From Duganella sp. 1411 (lineage in GTDB: Bacteria > Pseudomonadota > Gammaproteobacteria > Burkholderiales > Burkholderiaceae_D), in contig NZ_JAFICD010000005.1 in NCBI RefSeq assembly GCF_017833525.1, positions 1 to 64,000 on the forward strand: DNA of 64,000 nucleotides, read 5' to 3'. How positions within the stretch are numbered: the stretch's first letter is position 1; each line of letters opens with the position of its first letter. Below are positions 1 through 6,949 of the stretch, piece by piece. Both the position numbers and the translations under genes were made by a program. Under the pieces are notes generated by a model that saw only the letters and a list, made by a program, of their open reading frames with translations, had not been told where the DNA came from and did not search any database.

Positions 1-74
1 ATTGGGGGTTTGGCGATTTCCAAGTTCTCAAGTCTAGTCCGAATGAACCACAACAACCTATTGAAACATCACAA

Positions 75-117
75 TTAGCGCAGCGTAATCCGCCAAGGCC
101 AAGCGCCGCCAGCGGCT
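75..117. repeat. Partial REP-like palindrome
   Basis: Half of the intergenic palindrome family found elsewhere in the window: a TTAGCGCAGCGTAATCCGCC arm followed by the GCGCCGCCAGCGGC spacer palindrome. The left GTAGGGCGGA arm is absent. The stop codon of the minus-strand gene at 116-553 lies at its right edge. Confidence 0.55.
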
Positions 118-553
118 AATAGGCCAGCTTATAGCGCCGATACAGAAACCCCAGCACGAATAGCGGCCCGATCAGCAGAAACCGCAGGTCCTCGAAGAAC
201 GACGGCTTCTTGCCCTCGATCTTATGGCCGATGAACTGGCCGATCCACGCCAGCACGAACACCGCCAGCGACAGCGGCAGCACCGCCTGTTGCGGCAGGG
301 CGGCCAGCACGGCGAGCATGACGGCGGCCATCAGCAGCATGCCCACCGCGAAGGGCCTGGACAGCGTGAAGTAATAGCCCAGCGCCGCCAGGGTCACCGC
401 GATGGCGGCCAGCGGATGGATGGCCCACACCAGTCCCAGCAGGGTGAACACGATGACTGGCACGCAGATGAAGTGGATCACTTCGTTGGTCGGATGCAGA
501 TGGCTCGCGCTGTACTGGGCGAGCAGCAAATCGATGGTGCGCGGTTGCGGCAT
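116..553 (-). CDS. Mpo1-like (DUF962) small membrane protein
   Basis: A 145-residue protein that resembles the Mpo1/YGL010w (DUF962) family. The N-terminus carries the family-type His/Asn cluster (H18, H20, N23, H27) before the first hydrophobic segment. About four membrane segments follow (roughly residues 28-70, 74-105 and 125-140). A second family-like block, GQFIGHKIEGKKPSFFEDL, sits near residue 105-125 and supplies another His. The yeast member is a dioxygenase acting on 2-hydroxy fatty acids; whether this protein does the same is an inference. It stands alone, and its stop codon abuts a partial palindromic repeat. Length is usual for the bacterial family. Confidence 0.75.
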   Translation of the reverse strand: MPQPRTIDLLLAQYSASHLHPTNEVIHFICVPVIVFTLLGLVWAIHPLAAIAVTLAALGYYFTLSRPFAVGMLLMAAVMLAVLAALPQQAVLPLSLAVFVLAWIGQFIGHKIEGKKPSFFEDLRFLLIGPLFVLGFLYRRYKLAY

Positions 554-665
554 GGTGGTCTCCGGCGATTGTTGTTATGTCGCGGTCTGGCCGCCGGTAA
601 ATTCTACACCCGATTTTTAGGGTTAGTCGGGCCTATCAATACTGAGTTATAGAGTGATATGGAGA

Positions 666-1061
666 TCATGAGAGTGCGGAACGAAGTCCAAGGTAGGTGA
701 CGAATGGATCGAAATCCCGGTCGCTGTACAGCAAATGATAGTTGTCCGTGATGCAACGGGTGGCAATCATCGTGTCGATGGTTTTTCGTACCGTGACGCC
801 GAGTGACCGCAATGCACGAAAATTGCTGGCTGCCTGAATCGCCATTGCTCGTCCTCCTAGATCAACCACGATCAGCGAAGTCAGCAGTTTCCTTGCTTGC
901 TTGAAATCACGGTCTGTCCGGAAACCTTGCAGCACCTCAGTCAAAATCAGATCGCCGGTGGCAATAGGTTCGTTGCCCAGTAATGCATTTAGCATATTGG
1001 TCTGAGGCGTCGCAATGCCTCTGAAATAGTCAATCCAGACGCTCGAATCAACCAGAATCAC
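666..1061 (-). CDS. vapC: VapC-type PIN-domain ribonuclease toxin
   Basis: A 131-residue PIN-domain toxin. The first beta strand, VILVDSSVWIDYFRG, carries the first conserved acidic residue. LTEVLQGF supplies the second, and IDTMIA plus YSDRDFDPF supply the C-terminal acids. VapC proteins are Mg-dependent ribonucleases that often cut initiator tRNA or rRNA. I chose a GTG start at 1061 because it begins exactly at the family N-terminus and overlaps the vapB stop codon (GTGA). That coupling is typical of toxin-antitoxin operons. An ATG further upstream at 1097 would add a non-family tail of 12 residues inside vapB and is unlikely. The protein looks complete. Confidence 0.88.
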   Translation of the reverse strand: MILVDSSVWIDYFRGIATPQTNMLNALLGNEPIATGDLILTEVLQGFRTDRDFKQARKLLTSLIVVDLGGRAMAIQAASNFRALRSLGVTVRKTIDTMIATRCITDNYHLLYSDRDFDPFVTYLGLRSALS

Positions 1062-1252
1062 TTGTCGATCCGCATTGTATCGAGGTCGCCGTCCCAAGCC
1101 AGCTTACCGCGAAATTGGCGTATCTTCTCCTGCTTCTTAAGACGAAGTAAGGTGCGCAATCCAAGCTCTACGACTTCTCGCTTGGTTGTAAGGCCAGTCG
1201 CTCGGAGCGTATCTTCAATTAATTTGTCGTCGATCACAATATTGGTTCGCAT
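1058..1252 (-). CDS. vapB: VapB-type antitoxin
   Basis: A 64-residue antitoxin starting MRTNIVIDDKLIEDTLRATG, the classic VapB N-terminus: a short beta strand followed by a ribbon-helix-helix-like fold that binds operator DNA. TTKREVVELGLRTLLRLKK forms the second helix pair. The C-terminal stretch to DTMRIDK would wrap and inhibit VapC. Its TGA overlaps the GTG of vapC, so the two are translationally coupled. The long open frame upstream of 1252 has no family similarity, so the ATG at 1252 is preferred. The operon is probably autorepressed by the VapBC complex, as known for the family. Confidence 0.88.
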   Translation of the reverse strand: MRTNIVIDDKLIEDTLRATGLTTKREVVELGLRTLLRLKKQEKIRQFRGKLAWDGDLDTMRIDK

Positions 1253-1492
1253 GATGTGTACAACCAAAGTTAGATCTACACATACTAGTCGCCGCAGACT
1301 GGGCATGCAATCGGATTTCTTTCCGGTCTGATGGGTGTCAATTGACCAAAAAAAAATCAATTTGTTGTGGTAGATCCTGTCGGGGCTGATCGGCAAGCCC
1401 TCCGCGCTGTCGTATGCTGAACGCTTGCCGCATCTACCGGCGCTCATATTGTGTGCGCAATAGCTGAAACAGGCACGCGGTAAAATACTGGC

Positions 1493-1993
1493 ATGCCCGA
1501 CGACACTGATTTGACTTCCTCCGCCTTGACCGGCCTCGCGCCCGTGGTCGACGCACGCACGCGCATCCTGGTGTTGGGCAGCTTTCCCGGCGCCGCCTCG
1601 CTGGCCGCGCAGCAATACTACGCGCATCCGCGCAATTTGCTGTGGCCGATTTTATCGGCGCTGACCGGCGAGCCGCTCGCCGCGCTGCCGTATGCCGAGC
1701 GCTTGCCGCGCCTGCTGGCGCATGGTTTCGGGCTGTGGGATGTGCTGGGCGCCTGCGAGCGCGAGGGGAGTCTGGACTCGGCCATCCGCAAGCCCGCCGC
1801 CAACGATTTCGCGCGCCTGCGCGAGTTGTGCCCATCGTTGGAAACGGTCGGCTTCAACGGCCAGACTTCGGGCAAGTTCGCGCCGCAATTCGCGGCCGAA
1901 GGCTATCGCACCGTGGTGCTGCCATCGACGTCGCCGGCGCATGCTTCGCTCACTCTGGCACAAAAACTCGAACGCTGGAAAATGCTGTTATAG
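1493..1993 (+). CDS. DNA-deoxyinosine glycosylase (uracil-DNA glycosylase superfamily)
   Basis: A 166-residue single-domain protein of the UDG superfamily, closest to the hypoxanthine/deoxyinosine glycosylase and Mug-like group. Recognisable blocks are RILVLGSFPGAASL near residues 23-36 (motif 1, base pocket and catalysis), the aromatic-rich QQYYAHPRNLLWPIL segment, GFNGQTSGKF near residue 121, and the closing LPSTSPAHAS loop near residue 142. These enzymes excise deaminated bases (hypoxanthine, uracil) from DNA as the first step of base excision repair. It is monocistronic here. The gene is intact; substrate preference within the superfamily is inferred from motif similarity only. Confidence 0.85.
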   Translation: MPDDTDLTSSALTGLAPVVDARTRILVLGSFPGAASLAAQQYYAHPRNLLWPILSALTGEPLAALPYAERLPRLLAHGFGLWDVLGACEREGSLDSAIRKPAANDFARLRELCPSLETVGFNGQTSGKFAPQFAAEGYRTVVLPSTSPAHASLTLAQKLERWKMLL

Positions 1994-2004
1994 GCCATTA
2001 AGAC

Positions 2005-2193
2005 TCAGTGAAGGTTCCTTCGGCTTGGGCTTTTGGGGTCACGGGCAATCGCAAGCACACGCTCGCGTATGCGCTCTTGCGGCACGATCCCCATCGCAAT
2101 CGGTTTCATCGGTTTTTTACCTTTGGCAGTCCGCGGGTCAACAGCTGCAAAGAAATCCCCATCAGTTGCTGAGCATCCTTGAATTCGTACGAC
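2005..2193 (-). pseudogene. Decayed remnant of a COG4190-like putative DNA-binding regulator
   Basis: On the minus strand the frame starting ATG at 2109 reads MKPIAMGIVPQERIRERVLA, which resembles the N-terminus of COG4190/HVO_A0114-type putative DNA-binding proteins. That family usually continues with a KPKPGEPK-like block. Here the frame breaks just before it, and the equivalent KPKPKEP is readable in another frame around 2010-2030. No downstream HTH portion exists. Upstream, in the same frame, DGDFFAAVDPRTAKGKKP reads without a stop back to about 2190, perhaps the end of a lost partner gene. Family assignment is from memory of the motif, so confidence is modest. Confidence 0.35.
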
Positions 2194-2204
2194 ATGTTAA
2201 CCGC

Positions 2205-2504
2205 TCACATATTTTGGCCGTGGAAGCCCGCTTCCCTTTGGTGCCGGATGGCGAGCACCATGATGGTATCGTGTTCCACCTCGTAGGCATAGAGCGCGAC
2301 ATAACCGGTTTTTCCTTGCGAAATTACGAGCTCGCGCAGCCCGGATTCAACCTGCCGGCCGACCAAAGGATGACGGACCAGGATGCCGATGGCTTCATCG
2401 ATTAAATCTAGTGTCTCAAGCGCATTTATGTTGTTCTTGGAAAGAAAGTCGCTGATGTGTTCGAGATCGGTAAGTGCCTGGTTCGCGTAGATCACTTGCG
2501 CCAT
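2205..2504 (-). CDS. RelE/ParE-family toxin
   Basis: A 99-residue protein with the RelE/ParE fold pattern: an N-terminal strand (AQVIYANQALTDLEHISDFL), two helices, then HPLVGRQVESGLRELVIS and the C-terminal strand DTIMVLAIRHQRE typical of ParE. Members either poison DNA gyrase (ParE) or cut mRNA on ribosomes (RelE). The ParE-like C-terminus and the ribbon-helix-helix type antitoxin suggest ParE, but the target cannot be read from sequence. It overlaps the upstream antitoxin gene by 13 bases, implying translational coupling. The gene appears complete. Confidence 0.82.
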   Translation of the reverse strand: MAQVIYANQALTDLEHISDFLSKNNINALETLDLIDEAIGILVRHPLVGRQVESGLRELVISQGKTGYVALYAYEVEHDTIMVLAIRHQREAGFHGQNM

Positions 2505-2776
2505 GGCTTGGCGTCAGGCCTGGTTGTTTGATCGTTGGCCAGGCGTTCGCGCAGATAGGCGCGAACCTCGTTCGCATCGTGTCCCAGCCCGCTCTGCAGC
2601 ATTTCGGCGCGCGCCGCCTGGGCCTGGGCGATAAATTGTGAGCGCTGCTCGACGGCGTCGGCGGCTTGTCGGATGGCGCCGACCATGAAGGCATGCGTGC
2701 TTATCCCTAATTCTTGGGCAGCGGTCGTGGCCCGCTGTTTGAGCTCATCAGGAAGTTTTAGTGATGTAGTTGCCAT
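2492..2776 (-). CDS. Ribbon-helix-helix antitoxin (CopG/ParD-like)
   Basis: A 94-residue protein opening MATTSLKLPDELKQRATTAA, the standard ribbon-helix-helix strand and first helix. ELGISTHAFMVGAIRQAADA follows as the second helix. The remainder is a charged, probably flexible tail that would bind the toxin encoded immediately downstream. Such proteins dimerise and repress their own promoter. The operon has only these two genes. It sits a short distance downstream, on the same strand, of the AHSA1-GST fusion gene, and is one of several toxin-antitoxin fragments in the first 5 kb. Confidence 0.82.
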   Translation of the reverse strand: MATTSLKLPDELKQRATTAAQELGISTHAFMVGAIRQAADAVEQRSQFIAQAQAARAEMLQSGLGHDANEVRAYLRERLANDQTTRPDAKPWRK

Positions 2777-2894
2777 GGTAGGGCTGCCGTAAAGAGTGAG
2801 GTGCTACTAGGGTAGCACTTTTTCAGTTTTTTCCTCAAGCAGTGTTTAAATGGAGGCGTACGTTGACCAGATATCCATCTCCGGCAATGCGCGT

Positions 2895-3968
2895 CTAATC
2901 CGCCGCCGCGAAATGCGCCATCTGGTCCGCATGGGCCTTGACGAACGATGGCCGGGCGGTGGCGCGCGCGACGTAGGCGCCGCAGGCCGGATAGGCCGCC
3001 AGGCCGTCGAAACGATCCACCAGGCGCAGCACGTCGGCCATGACGATGTCGGCGATGGAGAACGGCCCGGCCAGCCATTCGCGTCCCGCCAGCACCGACT
3101 CCAGATGCTTGAGCCGGAGGTTGAGGAAGCCGTCCAGAAACTCCCAGCCCGGGGAGTCGCCGCCGAAACCCGAGAACTTGAACAGCCCCCACGGCAGGCT
3201 CGCCATCTCGACCGAATTGAGGGCGGCGAACAGCCACTCCAGCGTCTGGGCGCGGCCGCCCGGATCGGCGGGCAGTAGCGCGCCGCCACTGCGCTCGCCC
3301 AAGTGCAGCACGATGGCGCCGCTCTCGAAGATCGACAGGTCGCCGTCGGTGAGCCACGGCACCTGGCCGAACGGTTGGTGCGAGAAATGCTCGGCGTTGC
3401 GGTCGCGGAACGGCACGCTTTGTACGCGGTAGGGCAGCCCGGCTTCTTCCAGCGCCCAGCGCACGCGCAGGTCGCGCACAAAGCCCCTCGGCATGTCGGG
3501 CACCCAATCGAAGGTGAACAGGGTCAGCGGCTTGCCCACGGTCAGCTGCTCCAGCAGGTCGAACGCCAAGGTCCAGCCCTGGGCGTGGGCGTCGGCGGCC
3601 GCGCGGTCGGGCATGCGCTCGTGCGTGAGCACGATCTCGGTGCCGGCGCTGGCGATGTGGAACTCTACCGTGACCAGCGTTTCGGTGTGGTGCGTGGCGT
3701 CGGAGCACCAGGTGAAGACGAGCTTTTTGTTGCGCTCGATGTGGCGGTAGACGCCGTGGTGGCGCAGAGGATTGTTCGGATAGTGCATCACCACCTCGAA
3801 GGCGCCGCCCACGCGCGCGTCGACGCTGGCGGTGCTGGGCGCGGTCGTGCCGGGGTGCATCCACTGCGCCAGGCTGTCCGCGTCCAGCCAGGCGTCGAAC
3901 AGCTCGTCGACGGTCGCCGCGATGGTGCGCTTGACCAAGATGGTGCCGTCGTTTTTTGCCTGTGTCAT
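2895..3968 (-). CDS. AHSA1/SRPBCC domain fused to glutathione S-transferase
   Basis: A 357-residue two-domain protein. Residues about 10-143 are an AHSA1 (activator of Hsp90 ATPase-like, START/SRPBCC) domain: VKRTIAATVDELFDAWLDAD opens it and HAQGWTLAFDLLEQL closes it. From about residue 147 (LTLFTFDWVPDMPRGFVRDL) a complete cytosolic GST follows, with a thioredoxin-like half (FGQVPWLTDGDLSIFESGAI) and an all-helical half. The two families are normally encoded by separate genes. Here the joint falls cleanly between the domains without a frameshift. The start at 3968 overlaps the stop of the arsR-type gene (ATGA), a common arrangement in which ArsR regulators precede AHSA1 proteins. Substrate unknown. 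Confidence 0.85.
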   Translation of the reverse strand: MTQAKNDGTILVKRTIAATVDELFDAWLDADSLAQWMHPGTTAPSTASVDARVGGAFEVVMHYPNNPLRHHGVYRHIERNKKLVFTWCSDATHHTETLVTVEFHIASAGTEIVLTHERMPDRAAADAHAQGWTLAFDLLEQLTVGKPLTLFTFDWVPDMPRGFVRDLRVRWALEEAGLPYRVQSVPFRDRNAEHFSHQPFGQVPWLTDGDLSIFESGAIVLHLGERSGGALLPADPGGRAQTLEWLFAALNSVEMASLPWGLFKFSGFGGDSPGWEFLDGFLNLRLKHLESVLAGREWLAGPFSIADIVMADVLRLVDRFDGLAAYPACGAYVARATARPSFVKAHADQMAHFAAAD

Positions 3969-4321
3969 TGTTTGCTCCCGGGTTTGTCCGTCTTGCGTTT
4001 TTTGAGTACGAAGTCTTCCAGCGCCGCCAGGCGGTCGTCCCAGAAGCGGCTGTAGAACGCCATCCATTCTGCCGCTTGCGCCATCGGCGCAGCATTCAGC
4101 GATAGCACGTGTTCGCGCCCGTGCACGGTGCGCGTGACCAGTCCCGCGCGCTCGAGGATGCGGATGTGCTTGGAGGTGGAGTTGAGCGAGATCGGAAACG
4201 CGCTTGCCAGCTCCGTCACCCGCGCGTCGGACTGCGCCAGCCGCGCCAGGATCGCGCGCCGAGTGCCGTCGGACACCGCCGCGAACAGGTCATCGAGCTG
4301 CGTGTTTTTATATTCATCCAT
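3965..4321 (-). CDS. ArsR-family winged-helix regulator
   Basis: A 118-residue regulator from the preferred ATG at 4321 (MDEYKNTQLDDLFAAVSDGT). An in-frame ATG at 4357 would add 12 residues that do not look like the family. The winged helix is clear: TRRAILARLAQSDARVTELA, then the recognition helix region SLNSTSKHIRILERAGLVTR and the wing (TVHGREHVLSL). No metal-binding Cys cluster is visible, so it belongs to the non-metal ArsR group usually paired with AHSA1 proteins. It is translationally coupled to the downstream AHSA1-GST gene and probably represses this small operon in response to an unknown signal. Confidence 0.88.
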   Translation of the reverse strand: MDEYKNTQLDDLFAAVSDGTRRAILARLAQSDARVTELASAFPISLNSTSKHIRILERAGLVTRTVHGREHVLSLNAAPMAQAAEWMAFYSRFWDDRLAALEDFVLKKRKTDKPGSKQ

Positions 4322-4392
4322 AAGGGTGAATATAGGGTGGAGAAAACTCTGAGTCAAGCAGTTCTTACTGAAATGTCTTCAAGCACGGGTCA

Positions 4393-4653
4393 TCAGACGG
4401 GCCGCCATTCCCGCAACGCCACGCCTTCCTCTTCCACCAAGCTGTTGTAGGCGGCGAGGAAGTTCGCATGTTGCTCATTCCATTGTTGCTCTTTTCTCGT
4501 TCGTATCTCGTCACGCAACCGCTCTTCGCAAAATTGCGAAATATCGATGCCGAATTTTTTTGCATCGAGGTACACATCCATGGCCAGGCTGATACCGGTG
4601 GATTTCTTGGAAGGAGTTTTCGCTGTGGACGATACGTAGTTTGCCCGCTTCAT
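4393..4653 (-). CDS. CcdA-like antitoxin without a CcdB partner
   Basis: An 86-residue protein with CcdA features: an N-terminal ribbon-helix-helix part (KSTGISLAMDVYLDAKKFGI), then DISQFCEERLRDEI, and the toxin-binding tail NFLAAYNSLVEEEGVALREW ending RPV, close to the family WRxF end. CcdA normally precedes ccdB in an overlapping pair. Here only about 70 bases separate its stop from the arsR-type gene and no CcdB-like frame is present, so it is an orphan. It could act as a solitary repressor or an anti-addiction protein, or be a leftover of a lost pair. Confidence 0.72.
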   Translation of the reverse strand: MKRANYVSSTAKTPSKKSTGISLAMDVYLDAKKFGIDISQFCEERLRDEIRTRKEQQWNEQHANFLAAYNSLVEEEGVALREWRPV

Positions 4654-4722
4654 GTTGATCTAATGCGCGTCATGAATGTGGGATGTGAGATGAATTATAC
4701 GCCGCATGAGGCGATCCTCCGT

Positions 4723-5424
4723 TCAGCCGCCGCTACTTGGATCACCTTCCCGCACCACCACCCGCACCACCGATTCCAGATAATCCTCGAAGCCCATGTC
4801 CAGATACAACTGATGCGCCGGGTTGGCGCGCATCACGTGCAGGAACGAGGTGTCGCCGCGCGCCATGTGGCGCCGGATCAGCTTGCCGATCAGTTGCTTG
4901 GCCAGCCCGCGGCCCTGGTAGTCCGGGTGCGTGCACACACCGCTGATCTCGCATAGCCCCGGCGCGCGCAGGCGCTCGCCCGCCATCGCCATCAGCCGCT
5001 CGCCGTCGAAGTAGCCGAAGTAGTCGCCCAGTTCGATCGTGCGGATGCCGAACGGCCCGGGCTTGCACAAGGTGGCCAGCTCCAGCGCCTGTGGCGCGTG
5101 GCGGGCCTGCAGCGGCAGCGCCGCCGGCGCCGGATCGGCGGCCGGCATGGCGCCGCCCCAGACCATGCGGTACATGGTCGTCTCGGCGTCGACGCGCCAG
5201 CCGGGCGGGGCGGCGCCGGTCCAGTTTTCGCAGTAGAAGTGCTCGCCCGGCGCGCAGTACGGCAGCAGCGCGTCGAAGTCGGGCGCGGCGCTGTCGGCGA
5301 AGGCGAGGATGGGCGAGAAGCCGCTGGTGTAGCGGCGCGCGCCGCCGGCGCCGCTGGCGTGGGCCGCGTGCGCGCCGGTCAGCGTATGCCAGAAAATACG
5401 GTCGAGTAGTTCATTGTTTCGCAT
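4723..5424 (-). CDS. GNAT-family N-acetyltransferase
   Basis: A 233-residue protein whose C-terminal half is a GNAT fold of FR47-like type: DYFGYFDGERLMAMAGERL, then LCEISGVCTHPDYQGRGLAK containing the acetyl-CoA pyrophosphate loop (QGRGLA), and the final FLHVMRANPAHQLYLDMGFE motif. The N-terminal 110 residues are an Ala/Pro-rich region, including a conserved-looking ENWTGAAPPGWRV block, as in other large GNAT proteins. The acetylated substrate cannot be predicted. It lies directly downstream of the TPR lipoprotein gene on the same strand (16-base gap), so the two may be cotranscribed. Confidence 0.8.
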   Translation of the reverse strand: MRNNELLDRIFWHTLTGAHAAHASGAGGARRYTSGFSPILAFADSAAPDFDALLPYCAPGEHFYCENWTGAAPPGWRVDAETTMYRMVWGGAMPAADPAPAALPLQARHAPQALELATLCKPGPFGIRTIELGDYFGYFDGERLMAMAGERLRAPGLCEISGVCTHPDYQGRGLAKQLIGKLIRRHMARGDTSFLHVMRANPAHQLYLDMGFEDYLESVVRVVVREGDPSSGG

Positions 5425-5440
5425 TGCCGCAAGGGTAGCA

Positions 5441-6619
5441 TCATTTCAGCACCTTGGCCTCGTAGGCGCGGATACGGTCGAGCTTGGCGGCGTACAGGTC
5501 GTGGTGGCCGCGCGTGGTGCTGTTCTCCAGCGCCTGCCGCATGTGCTTGTCGGCCTCGCGCAGGTTGCCCAGCTGGTACTGGCTCACCGCCAGCCAATAG
5601 TGGAATTCGTGGTAGTCGGGCGCCCGTTCCAGCTCGCGCTCGAACATCCGGCGTGCGCGCACGTAGTCGCCCAGCTTGACGGCCTCCAGCCCCAGGTGGA
5701 AGAAGTGGAACGGCGGGTAGGGCTCGAGCTGCGCCAGCCGCGCGCGCACCGTGGCCGCCTCGGCCGGGCGTTGCTGGGTCTCCAGCGTCTGCGCCAGGTT
5801 CGACAGGAAGATGGTGTTGTTGGGCGCCTGCCGCAGCGCGTAGCGCAGCGCCTGTTCCGCCTGCGCCGTGTCGCCGTGGTTCTGGTAGATGACGGCCAGC
5901 GTGTTGTAGCCGTTCAGGAAGGACGGGTCCGCCTCGACCGACTGCCGCGCGGCCCAGTAGGCGTCGTCGATGCTGCCGGCCGACAGCAGCTCGGCGGCGC
6001 GGTTGTTGAGATACATGGCGACGATGGTGTTTTCCTCGAGCAGGCGGGCGCTCTCGCGCGCCTTGGGCGGAATCGGGATGAAGTCCACCGTCAGCGCGTT
6101 GGCGTTGTCGATCTGGTAGCCGTCGAGGTAGGAGGTGCGCTTCTTGCCCAGCACCAGGTTGACGTGGTTGCTGGCGAAATACAGGCTGCCGGCGCGGCTC
6201 CAGCTTTCCTCCATCTGGATCTGCTGGAACTGCACGGTGAAGTTGAGCTCGCGCGCCAGCGCCGCCGTCATGATCACCAGCGACAGGCAGTTGCCGGCGC
6301 GCGCCTCGAAGGTCTGGGCGGCGTTGCGCGTCATGGCCGAATCGTATTCGAGCTTGAGCTGGTCGCGCCGGTACAGCGCGTCGAACAGCGCGCGGCGCGC
6401 GTCCGGCTCGCCGCCGCGGCGGGGCAGGTCGTGCTTGAGGTAGTCGCGCATGCGCTCGTTGAGCGCGAAGATGGTGGACGTGTCGATCGGCGCGGCCGGG
6501 GCCTTGAACAGCTGGTCGTGGAACAGTTCGGACATCGGCGCGCGCTGCGCCGGCGGTGGGGTGGCGCAGCCGCCGAGCAACAACGCGAGCGCGCACCAGA
6601 GCATGGCCCATGGCTTCAT
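5441..6619 (-). CDS. TPR-repeat lipoprotein with transglutaminase-like N-terminal part
   Basis: From the ATG at 6619 the protein has 392 residues and begins with a lipoprotein signal (MKPWAMLWCALALLLGGCAT, lipobox LGGC, Cys18). A central block, AQTFEARAGNCLSLVIMTAA followed by VNLVLGKKR, resembles the transglutaminase-like domain with its Cys. The C-terminal half is a run of tetratricopeptide repeats (for example AGSIDDAYWAARQSVEADPS and AQAEQALRYALRQAPNNTIF). It is probably an envelope lipoprotein with a scaffolding role. An upstream in-frame ATG at 6646 lacks the compact signal peptide and is less likely. The precise role is not known. Confidence 0.8.
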   Translation of the reverse strand: MKPWAMLWCALALLLGGCATPPPAQRAPMSELFHDQLFKAPAAPIDTSTIFALNERMRDYLKHDLPRRGGEPDARRALFDALYRRDQLKLEYDSAMTRNAAQTFEARAGNCLSLVIMTAALARELNFTVQFQQIQMEESWSRAGSLYFASNHVNLVLGKKRTSYLDGYQIDNANALTVDFIPIPPKARESARLLEENTIVAMYLNNRAAELLSAGSIDDAYWAARQSVEADPSFLNGYNTLAVIYQNHGDTAQAEQALRYALRQAPNNTIFLSNLAQTLETQQRPAEAATVRARLAQLEPYPPFHFFHLGLEAVKLGDYVRARRMFERELERAPDYHEFHYWLAVSQYQLGNLREADKHMRQALENSTTRGHHDLYAAKLDRIRAYEAKVLK

Positions 6620-6756
6620 GACATGTCTCCCTTTGCTGCGGAGCACAAGGCCGGCGCCGCACCAGGCTGCGGACTCTGTGTTCCGCCTGGGGAAAGTATC
6701 TGCCGCTAACCGGGCGCTGTCAACGAGTATCCATGTTGCGTCGCGGGCGGCGCGGT

Positions 6757-6935
6757 GGCGGATTACGCTGCGCTAATCCGCCCTACGTGGATCCGTGGTT
6801 ACGCGTTGGACAGTGGCCCCATCCGCCACGCGCCAACGTGGATCCGTCGTTACGCGGCGGACAGCGGCCCCTTCTCGCGCGCGGAGACACGCGGAGACAC
6901 GTAGGGCGGATTAGGCGGCACGCCGTAATCCGCCA
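6757..6935. repeat. Facing REP-like palindromes around a tandem duplication
   Basis: Two palindromes of the GGCGGATTA...TAATCCGCC family stand in opposite orientation at 6757-6787 and 6900-6935. Between them a roughly 35-base unit starting ACGTGGATCCGT and containing GGACAG(T/C)GGCCCC occurs twice, near 6784 and 6837. The rest of the 330-base gap (6620-6949) shows no coding frame that resembles a gene. Confidence 0.75.
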
Positions 6936-6949
6936 CAGGCGCATGAAAA

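Noticed and set aside
5414..6709. A 431-codon plus-strand frame over the TPR lipoprotein gene
   Set aside because: The opposite strand has a lipobox and TPR repeats; this frame is a high-GC shadow.
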